Below are positions 55,033 to 64,000 of a stretch of DNA of 64,000 nucleotides, in pieces. Origin of the DNA: Omphiscola glabra (taxonomy: Eukaryota; Mollusca; Gastropoda; Lymnaeidae); contig OZ024798.1 in NCBI GenBank assembly GCA_964017045.1, positions 25,261,347 to 25,325,346 on the forward strand, written 5' to 3'. Below the pieces are notes generated by a model. The model had not been told where the DNA came from, did no database searches, and was given only the letters and a program-made list of their open reading frames with translations. How positions within the stretch are numbered: position 1 is the stretch's first letter; every line of letters begins with the position of its first letter. The position numbers and the translations under genes were made by a program.

Positions 55033-56995
55033 AGAACGCAAGGCTTACGGAGTCTAAACAGTTTCTCAAAACGGACTCCGGAAAATGACGTATCGGGTGA
55101 TGATGCACGAAGTAACTTGCTGTTCAGCTCATGCTAGAAATATAAAATTATTCTAAATCCCTTTCTACTCTCCCCCAACCCCACTAACTTTGGGGCCAAG
55201 CCCTCCGCTGAAACAATTCCTGGCTGACGTAGACCCGAAATGAGGAAAGGGGAACGAGGGGTGGGAGTGGGGACTGGGGGGGGGGGGGTCTACAACATTT
55301 TTTTTCTAAAAAAAAACAACTTGAGCCAATGAGAGAGTTTGTTCCCACCACGCGCGGAGAACTGGACCACTCCACCTACATGCCTTCATGCGCTTCCTGC
55401 GGTCTTCATAGAGCGTGCGTGGTTTTCCTTGAGGTGGCCGCACACAGTCATTGATTCACAGGCGGTTAGAGGCCAGAGGTCGACTTCCAATTTGAAAATA
55501 GTGGCGATTAATTCTCTGATTATAATACTGACAAAGTGATCGCAACATTGTTGTTTCTTGTGGTTGTTTGGAGTTTATTTTCAAGAGTTGAACAATTCTT
55601 TGGATAGCGGTGGGTTTATCTGACAGATACTACACGCAAGGCTCTTCCGGCTTGAACTTACAGGTAATTAAACATTTAAACATTGGACTTTGGGGTTTTT
55701 TTTTGTTGTTCAATTTTTGTTTTAAATATATAAATTGTGTGTTTGTTTGGTGTTGTGTTGTGTGTTTGTGTTAAAATCCGTAACCGTTGGTGAAGTGGGG
55801 ACTTCTATGGTTATTATTTTATATGCGATCGTATTCAAATCAGCTACAGTGCCTACAGGAGACCATTGGCATGGTATGGTATGGGTTGGTATGGCATGGT
55901 ATGGTATGGTATGGGTTGGTATAGCATGGTATGGGTAAGGATCTTATTCGATAAAATACTTTAACACCCAAGATTTCTATATATTTTATTTTTATTTTTA
56001 TTTAATTTTTATTTCATTTTGGGAACATGGATGGGGAGGGGAAAAGGGGGGGGGGGGGCAAAGGATTATAAGAAAGTGTTATGAAATGATGGGGAAATGG
56101 AAGAAGTAGTTTTGATTGGCTAGTGTGAAAAAGTTCTGACCTGCTCTCATTGATATTTTGCTATAAAGATTTCTTTCCAAGAAAGTCAAACAGCAATTTA
56201 AAAAAACATGGAATGATAATGAGGCTCGTAGTTTGTTAAATACTAAAAAACACAACATTTCTCTTTTAAAAAACGCAACATTTCTCTTTAAAAAACGCAA
56301 ACATTTCTCTATTACTTAGTTGAATCTAATTTGATCATTCTTCTGGACACTCGACGAGTGACTTGATAGTAACGAGTTTGTTGTTTGTTTAAACGTGTGC
56401 AAACCTTCTTACTGCTGCTCACATGGGGGATGCGTCTGTTCGCGAAACGCGCTCAGAAACGCAGTAACAAACTTGAGAATTTACTTGGGGGGGGGGGGGG
56501 AACAGCGGGGAAGGGAGGGGCACGGGGGGGGGGGAGGTGGTGGCGGAGGCTGAATCATGTTCTAAATATTCAGAGATGAGCAACATTCATCTTCTGGCCC
56601 CCTGCACCTACCCGCACCCCGACCGCCACCCCAAACTCATACACACGAAAACACCCCCTCCTCCCCCCAAACGACCAACCTTATCCATTATAACAGGTAT
56701 TCTTAGGGAACTTGAAGGTAAAAAATTGTTGGTAGTTTCTCATTGCTCACCTGGGGGGCTCTCGTGTGTCAGGAAAGATGCAGTGCATATCGACGTATGT
56801 TAAGACTAGTATCTTGGAATAGTTTTATATGAGAATATGCGTTGCATGAGAATAACTGCTTACGATGAGATAATTTGTATAGGCAAAAAAAAATGCCTCA
56901 GTTCTAATCAGATAAATCCAGTCTTTAAACTAAGTCGCTTTTTTTAAAATACACTTTCTTAAAGGTCATGGGGCCAGGGGATATTATTTCCTTCT
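55033..56995. other. Intergenic DNA, possible promoter or 5' UTR exon near 55330-55661
   Basis: Around 55340-55460 the DNA is GC-richer than its surroundings and lacks tandem repeats, ending with a donor-like ACTTACAG|GTAATT at 55662. It could be a first exon, but no coding partner is in the window. A (GGTAT)n tract lies at 55872-55935. Poly-G runs lie near 55269, 56048, 56482 and 56525. Confidence 0.3.
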
Positions 56996-56999
56996 CTCC

Positions 57000-57295
57000 C
57001 CAACACATTTTTCTCTCTTTGTTTCTCTCTCTCTCTCTTTCTATCTCTCTCTCTCTCTCCATACTCTCTCTCCCTATTCTCTCTCTCCACTCTCTCTCCC
57101 ACCCTCACACACTCTCTCTCACCCTCTCTCCTTCTCTCTCTCCCTCTCTCTCCCCCTCTTTCTCTCGCACCCCCTCTCCCTCCTCTTTCTCCCCTTTCTC
57201 TCTTACATTTTCAACCTCTCAACCCCCCTCTCTCTCTCTCTCTCACTCTCTCTCTCTTTCTCTCTCTCTCACACACACCCTCTTTCTCCTTGTCA
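57000..57295. repeat. (CT)n-rich polypyrimidine tract
   Basis: CTCTC runs with CCCAC and CACAC interruptions on the plus strand. Confidence 0.96.
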
Positions 57296-57394
57296 TAATT
57301 TCCACATGTAGACCAAGTCAATTTTCTACTCCGACTTGTCCAAAATATTTTCACTGCTGTGGACCCCCTCTCCTAAAGGTCGAATACCCCAGAG

Positions 57395-57935
57395 TCTAAT
57401 ATCCTAGTGTCTAATACCCCAGGATCTAATATCCCAGGGTCTAAAAATCCCAGGGTCTAATATCCCAGGATCTAATATCCCAGAGTCTAATATCCCAGGA
57501 TCTAATATCCCAGGATCTAATATCCCAGGATCTAATATCCCAGGGTCTAATATCCCAGGGTCTACTACCCCAGGATCTAATATCCCAGGATCTAATATCC
57601 CAGGATCTAATATCCCAGGGTCTAATATCCCAGGGTCTAATATCACAGGGTCTAATATCCCAGGATCTAATATCCCAGGATCTAATATCCCAGGATCTAA
57701 TATCCCAGGATCTAATATCCCAGGGTCTAATATCCCAGGGTCTACTACCCCAGGATCTAATATCCCAGGATCTAATATCCCAGGATCTAATATCCCAGGG
57801 TCTAATATCCCAGGGTCTAATATCACAGGGTCTAATATCCCAGGATCTAATATCCCAGGATCTAATATCCCAGGATCTAATATCCCAGGGTCTAATACCC
57901 CAGGGTCTAATAGCCCATGGTCTAATACCCCAGTG
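57395..57935. repeat. 15-bp minisatellite with 180-bp higher-order repeat, about 36 units
   Basis: The unit is GGATCTAATATCCCA with G/A variants. Positions 57541-57660 and 57721-57840 are identical, including rare CTACTACCCC and ATCACAGGG units, so a 12-unit block was duplicated. The five-codon period gives an ILDPG repeat of about 180 codons on the minus strand. Confidence 0.97.
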
Positions 57936-58254
57936 CTCTCCATCAACAGATTTGTTCTAATGGATTTAAAGTTCGCTTCTTTGAATCTACACGTTGATCT
58001 CTCAGTGGCGATCTTCTTGCTCTTAGGGTCCTCTCAAAAATTGTGTCTTCACATAATATTGCAATCGCAAATGTCTGCTTGCAACATCTTGTAACATCCT
58101 GTCCTTTTTCACTATACAGTGGATATGGATTAGCTTTACCCGAACTTGCGACCCTTGTTTAAGCTCACCCTAGACTAGAGAGTTCCTCTAATGATACATT
58201 AGGCGTAACATGTGGCCTATTGTGGTTTATGTGTAAGTTGTATGGAGCATACGA
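57936..58254. other. Spacer, no feature
   Basis: Nothing is recognised between the two arrays. Confidence 0.5.
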
Positions 58255-58435
58255 GTCGAGATTGAAGCCTTCGAGCAGAAAATAGGCCATCCCAGACGAA
58301 ATTGGATCATACGAGCTGAATTTGGACCATCCGAGACGAAATTGGATCATATGAGCTGAATTTGGACCAGCAGAGCCGAAATTGGACCATACGAGCTGAA
58401 TTTGGACCAGCCGAGCCGAAATTGGGCCATTCAAG
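58255..58435. repeat. 40-bp tandem repeat, about 4.5 copies
   Basis: The unit contains GAGCCGAAATTGGACCATAC and GAGCTGAATTTGGACCAGCC. The two halves resemble each other, pointing to an ancestral 20-bp unit. Confidence 0.9.
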
Positions 58436-58489
58436 CACAGGTTGTGTCTTTAGAGCACGATAGATACAGTTCAACCGAACCTATATTAT

Positions 58490-58685
58490 TGGGCTATTTG
58501 GGCTATCCAATGCTATATGGGCTATCCAAGGCTATTTGGGCTATCCAATGCTATTTGGGCTACACAAGGCTATTTGGGCTATCCAAGGCTATATGGGCTA
58601 TCCAAGGCTGTTTGAGCTATCCAAGGCTATTTGGGCTACTACCCAAGGCTATATGGGCTATCCACGGCTATTTGGGCTATCCTGG
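58490..58685. repeat. 19-bp minisatellite, about 10 copies
   Basis: The unit is GCTATTTGGGCTATCCAAG, with TATA/TGTT variants. Confidence 0.94.
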
Positions 58686-59182
58686 AAAAATCGGGTTCAT
58701 TCCTTAAATTCCATGTAGCAGACGAAAATAGATTGTTGTGAAGCAAAAAAATTTTCTCCACGGGAAAGTGACTTTCGTTGGCGGGTAAAGGGAGGTAATG
58801 ATAGACAAAAAGGAGAGATGACTGTGATTAGTGGGGTTTTTGTTTCCTCCACTGAAAAGACCGAAAGCATTTTTTTAATGGCAACAACCAATGATTTTTT
58901 TTTATAAGTCCTGTTATAACACACTATCATGCACTTTGTTATATAGATAGTAATATAAAATAGTTATTACGAGTTTTAAAAGCTCAACAATATTCAATAG
59001 CTCAGAAGTAGAAGAATAGAATCGGCCAGCTTGTGGAATTGGGTCCGGGACACATTCAGATTTCCAGAAGAGCTCTGACAAACCTAGTCGAAAATTAGCT
59101 GCGAAATGTTGGCGATACATAGAGAGCCGAAATCAAAGTTGTGTTGTTTTTTATCATGGATTAGCCCGGCAAAACATGATAT
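58686..59182. other. Spacer, no feature
   Basis: AT-rich DNA with no gene seen. Confidence 0.5.
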
Positions 59183-59615
59183 TGTAGCTCTTATGTGTTA
59201 GAACATAGAGATACTCTGGCTCATATGTGTTAAAACATAGATATTCTGGCTCATATGTGTTAAAACATAGATATTCTGGCTCATATGTGTTAAAACATAG
59301 ATATTCTTCCTCACATATGTTAAAACATAAAGATATTCTTCCTCGCATATGTTAAAACATAAAGATGTTCTTCCTCACATATGTTAAAACATAAAGATAT
59401 TCTTCCGCACATATGTTAAAACATAAAGATATTCTTCCGCACAAATGTTAAAACACAAAGATATTCTTCCTCACATATGTTAAAACATAAAGATATTCAT
59501 CCGAACATATGTTAAAACATACAGATATTCTTCCGCACATATGTTAAAACATAAAGATATTCTTCCGCACATATGTTAAAACATAAAGATATTCTTCCTC
59601 ACATATGTTAAAACA
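59183..59615. repeat. 32-bp minisatellite, about 13 copies
   Basis: The unit contains CACATATGTTAAAACATAAA and GATATTCTTCCT. The first copies form a shorter GGCTCATATGTG subfamily. Confidence 0.95.
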
Positions 59616-59837
59616 AAGAAACAAAGGCCATGTCCAGTTTACAAACACCAGTAAGTGAATGTCGTCGGTTTGTAGAGAGAAACTAGATCAAGATTACATT
59701 AACGACACTTATAAAGAAATTTGAAATTTGAATGTATATGTGGCTATTGAATACGTGGCTGCTATGTTCATGACAGCTGCAGCTGTTGTCCCCTACTTCA
59801 CAAAAATCACCATCAGCATTGTGTCCAGCACTTATCT

Positions 59838-60340
59838 CCGTTTCCAGTGGTCACTTCATCAGCTCCAGCACTTACCTCTGTGTCCGTTGATCACTTCGTT
59901 AGCTCCAGCACTCACCTCTGTGTCCGTTGATCACTTCGTTAGCTCCAGCACTTACCTCCGTGTCCATTGGTCACTTCTCAGCTCCAGCACTTACCTCCGC
60001 GTCCATTAATCACTTCTCGACACCAACACTTACCTCCGCGTCCATTGGTCACTTCCCAGCTCCAGCACTTACCTCCGCGTCCATTGGTCACTTTTCGGCA
60101 CCAGCACTTACCTCCGTGTCCATTGGTCACTTCTCGGCACCAACACTTACCTCCGCGTCCATTGGTCACTTCCCAGCTCCAGCACTTACCTCCGCGTTCA
60201 TTGGTCACTTCTCGGCACAAACACTTACCTCCGCGTCCATTGGTCACTTCTCAGCTCCAGCACTTACCTCCGCGTCTATTGGTCACTTCTCGGCACCAGC
60301 ACTTACCTCCGCGTCATTGGTCACGTCTCAGCTCCTAAAC
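59838..60340. repeat. 39-bp minisatellite, about 13 copies
   Basis: The unit contains TCCATTGGTCACTTCTCGGC and ACCAGCACTTACCTCCGCG. Open frames on both strands are array effects. Confidence 0.96.
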
Positions 60341-61290
60341 GTCAGCGTTGGCATATAACAGACCGTGTATTTCAAAAGCTTAAAATGTACGTATTGCATT
60401 GTATTCGTCGGACTGGTTATCAAATATCGCGTGGGGTCTGGTTTCCTTATCAATAAGCCTCTCCTACGAGCTGGGATGATAATTTACGATTGCCGTTGCC
60501 ATAGAAATATCGATGTGGCCAAACCGCCCCTCCCCCCCCTGGGGTTGCTCACTTACCACCCCTTCCTCCACGTGCATCATCCTCATCCATATCCAAAACA
60601 GTGAGTTTTAACATTTGTTGTTCCAACAGTATGACGAATAGAAAGAGGAAATAAATTTGCCATTTTCTGAGCCCCAACCCCCAATCCTCACCCCCTAAAG
60701 TCCACATCATCCCCCCCCCCCCCGTCTGCTCACCACAAGCCGACCTCGGTTCACGCAGTTCTTGGAACCAGCCAAAAGTCGCGAGATCGCAGACACCAAC
60801 AAATGGCCTTGTCCTGGGCATGGCCACCAGTTGCCCACAAACGTCCTTATTACAGTTCCCAGTGCCGGGACTACTTTCGGTCTGTCCCTGTTTTTTTTCT
60901 TCAATTTATTTAAACGAATCCGCCATGTCGGGGGGGGGGGGGGGGGGGGACACGTTTATCTAGTATTGATCTCGGAGCAGACGTCCATCTAAGGCAGACG
61001 TTGGTGTATGGGCTGGAATTTATCTCAGAGAGGGAGACAACGATTTGTGTGGTAGGGGGGGACTGGGGGTGGGAGGGGGGAAACATGAAAGATGAGTCGG
61101 AAAGCGTGTATACAGAGGAGGGGTAGGCGAGTGCTAATAAAAGAGATTGGTTGATTGGTTGAGGGGTGGGTGAGGCACCGATGATAAATACTGATATTTT
61201 ATCTCTTTGTGGGGAGTATGACATGGGAGGGGGGTGTTGAATCGGGTGATGCTTCTAATATGTGTTGGGTGGACAAACTATAATATAAAG
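60341..61290. other. Intergenic DNA with poly-C and poly-G runs
   Basis: No gene. Long C run near 60711 and G runs near 60931 and 61056. Confidence 0.5.
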
Positions 61291-62075
61291 CAATAGCTGG
61301 GTAGATATATACAACGTATTTCGCGGCAATATTCAATAGCTGGGTAGATATATACAACGTATTTCGCGGCAATATTCAATAGCTGGGTAGATATATACAA
61401 CGTATTTCGCGGCAATATTCAATAGCTGGGTAGATATATGCAACGTATTTCGCGGCAATATTCAATAGCTGGGTAGATATATACAACGTATTTCGCGGCA
61501 ATATTCAATAGCTGGGTAGATATATACAACGTATTTCGCGGCAATATTCAATAGCTGGGTAGATATATACAACGTATTTCGCGGCAATATTCAATAGCTG
61601 GGTAGATATATACAACGTATTTCGCGGCAATATTCAATAGCTGGGTAGATATATACAACGTATTTCGCGGCAATATTCAATAGCTGGGTAGATATATACA
61701 ACGTATTTCGCTGCAATATTCAATAGCTGGGTAGATATATACAACGTATTTCGCTGCAATATTCAATAGCTGGGTAGATATATACAACGTATTTCGCGGC
61801 AATATTCAATAGCTGGGTAGATATATACAACGTATTTCGCTGCAATATTCAATAGCTGGGTAGATATATACAACGTATTTCGCGGCAATATTCAATAGCT
61901 GGGTAGATATATACAACGTATTTCGCTGCAATATTCAATAGCTGGGTAGATATATACAACGTATTTCGCGGCAAAATTCAATAGCTGGGTAGATATATAC
62001 AACGTATTTCGCTGCAATATTCAATAGCTGGGTAGATATATACAACGTATTTCGCTGCAATATTCAATAGCTGGG
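61291..62075. repeat. 43-bp minisatellite, 18 highly uniform copies
   Basis: The unit contains CAATAGCTGGGTAGATATAT and ACAACGTATTTCGCGGCAAT. Only one or two sites vary (CGCGGC or CGCTGC). From unit 12 the two forms alternate, an 86-bp dimer pattern. Confidence 0.98.
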
Positions 62076-62394
62076 AGGATTAGACGCGAAGACAATAAAT
62101 GTATGAATAGGTACTATAGGGCTATTAACAGGGTTGGTAGACACAATGACTTTACCAGATAGTTGTGTGGATAGATACTTTATGACAAACACGGGGGGGG
62201 GGGGGGGCTGTGACTGCCTGAAAAATATATTTTACCTCAAATAGTTTGGGTGGGTAGACATGTATATTTTGTAACAATAGTTGTATGGATAGGTGTGAAG
62301 TGAAAAGACCCATATCTCAATAGGTGTACAGAATATCTTCTTTTAAAAAAAAAAAAGAATTAGAAATACCGTGTATAAACCCGGCTCTTTGGAT
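62076..62394. other. Spacer, no feature
   Basis: Degenerate GGGTAGA-type sequence and a poly-G run near 62192. No gene. Confidence 0.5.
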
Positions 62395-62695
62395 ACATTA
62401 TTGTGTACATCATTGTGTACATCTTTTTGTACATCATTGTGTACATCACTGTGTACATCATTGTGTACATCAATGCCGTGTATAAACCTGGCTCTTTGGA
62501 TACATTATTGTGTACATCATTGTATGCATCAATGTGTAAATCCTTATGTCCATCATTGTGTACGTAAATGTGTGTATCATTGTGTACATCACTGTGTGCA
62601 TTAATCTGTGCATCATTTTGTACATTACTGTGAGCATCATTGTGTACATCATTGTGTACATCACCGTTTACATCAGGTGGTTTTTAAAGATATTA
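62395..62695. repeat. 12-bp minisatellite, about 25 copies
   Basis: The unit is GTGTACATCATT. A block beginning CCGTGTATAAACC and GGCTCTTTGGATACATTATT is duplicated within it (62370 and 62475). Confidence 0.94.
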
Positions 62696-63071
62696 CATGT
62701 ACTCCATCAATGGATTCACAGGTTGACTGTAATATACCACCATCCCCAAATGTCTACACCCTCCCCCTTTTTTTTTCCACTTTTTCCCAATGCCGGCTTA
62801 CAGCCCACCCGCTTAGAAACTGAAATTTTTGTTTTCTTTATTTTTTTTATTATTATTGTGTTTTATTATTATTATTTTTTTTTTTGTAGCCAGAAGGTGT
62901 TAATGAGATGTTTGTATTTAAAATAGATTAATTAGACCAGAGACTTAAGTTATGTTTTTTTTAATAACTTGCGGCGACTGACAATTTTTTTAAAAGCAAA
63001 ATCCAGTTTTTTAGACAACAGATAATTTTTGAGACGAAATTCAATTTTTGAGGCAGCGGACAATTTTTGAG
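62696..63071. other. AT-rich spacer before the last array
   Basis: Poly-T runs and no gene. Confidence 0.5.
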
Positions 63072-64000
63072 ACAACAAATGTAAGGAGTGACGATGTAAG
63101 GAGTTGTGATGTAAGGAGGGGCGATGTCAGGAGTTGTGATGTAAGGAGTGACGATGTAAGGAGTTGTGATGTAAGGAGTGACGATGTAAGGAGTTGTGAT
63201 GTTCGGAGTGACGATGTAAGGAGTTGTGATGTAAGGAGTTGTGACGTAAGGAGTTGTGATGTAAGGAGTTGTGATATAAGGAGTTGTGATGTAAGGAGTT
63301 GTGATGTAAGGAGTTGGGATGTAAGGAGTTGTGATGTAAAGAGTGACGATGTAAGAAGTTGTGATGTAAGGAGTTGTGATGTAAGGAGTTGTGATGTAAG
63401 GAGTGACGATGTAAGGAGTTGTGATGTAAGGAGTTGTGATGTAAGGAGTTGTGATGTAAGGAGTGACGATGTAAGGAGTTGTGATGTAAGGAGTTGTGAT
63501 GTAAGGAGTGACGATGTAAGGAGTTGTGATGTAAGGAGTTGTGATGTAAGTAGTCGTGATATAAGGAGTGACGATGTAAGGAGTTGTGATGTAAGGAGTT
63601 GTGATGTAAGGAGGGGTGATGTTATGAGTGACGATGTAAGGAGTTGTGATGTAAGGAGTTGTGATGTAACGAGGGACGATGTAAGGAGTTGTGATGTAAG
63701 GAGTTGTGATGTAAGGAGTTGTGATGTAAGGAGTGACCATGTAAGGAGTTGTGATGTAAGGAGTTGTGATGTAAGGAGTGACGATGTAAGGAGTTGTGAT
63801 GTAAGGAGTTGTAATGTAAGGAGTGACGATGTAAGGAGTTGTGATGTAAGGAGGGACGATGTAAGGAGCTGTGATGTAAGGAGTTGTGATGTAAGGAGTT
63901 GTAATGTAAGGAGTTGTGATGTAAGGAGATGTGATGTAAGGAGTTGTGATGTAAGGAGTGACGATGTAAGGAGTTGTGATGTAAGGTATGACAATGTAAG
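63072..64000. repeat. 15-bp minisatellite reaching the window end, at least 62 copies
   Basis: Two unit types, GTAAGGAGTTGTGAT and GTAAGGAGTGACGAT, are interspersed. The array continues past the window. The minus-strand frames (ITTPY and SLLTSQLLT repeats) are array effects. Confidence 0.98.

Noticed and set aside
57404..57946. ILDPG pentapeptide-repeat protein on the minus strand
   Set aside because: It is a direct reading of a 15-bp array; the only non-repeat residues are a few at the start, and no promoter or partner gene is seen.
59150..59180. Helitron end at TTAGCCCGGCAAAAC
   Set aside because: No convincing hairpin at the required distance.

Overview
This window is animal (metazoan) nuclear DNA, probably from a gastropod or other mollusc. 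I infer this from two multi-exon genes with GT–AG introns of 0.2–2.6 kb, a tandem cluster of glycine N-acyltransferase-like (GLYAT-like) genes, relics of LINE, Helitron and hAT elements, AT-rich intergenic DNA and very many minisatellites. The species itself cannot be read from the sequence. No bacterial, organellar or viral gene was recognised.

Layout. Positions 465–5235 (+) hold the last five recognisable coding exons of a Hedgehog acyltransferase (HHAT/rasp, MBOAT family); its N-terminal exon lies upstream of the window. Positions 6844–34576 (+) hold a head-to-tail cluster of three complete seven-exon GLYAT-like genes (287, 295 and 295 codons) with almost identical exon sizes and intron phases. 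Two decayed copies lie between them (12289–13921 and 26967–28073), a birth-and-death pattern. A short GGCCCA-type motif recurs 73–80 bp before each ATG. The introns and spacers of the cluster carry LINE fragments, a Helitron helicase relic, two hAT-type MITEs with perfect 8-bp target duplications, an LTR-like repeat present twice, and several minisatellites.

Positions 34.6–64 kb contain no gene I can defend. At least twenty-five tandem arrays (units of 4–62 bp) sit there in AT-rich or polypyrimidine DNA, with a third hAT MITE, a Helitron-like terminus and two LINE tails. Nearly all long open frames in this half are array frames. Unit lengths of 12, 15, 18 or 39 bp keep a frame open on both strands; units of 16, 17 or 22 bp can keep all three frames open on one strand.

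The two gene families have no evident functional link. HHAT palmitoylates Hedgehog ligands in the secretory pathway. GLYAT-like enzymes conjugate acyl-CoAs with amino acids, usually as detoxification. The most informative observations are mechanistic: a minisatellite built from copies of a splice acceptor (HHAT intron 3), an in-frame duplication of a splice donor (HHAT exon 2), an 18-bp minisatellite whose single-copy counterpart survives in a decayed paralogue, a probable compensated frameshift in GLYAT copy 1, and a MITE whose empty site survives in a neighbouring repeat unit.
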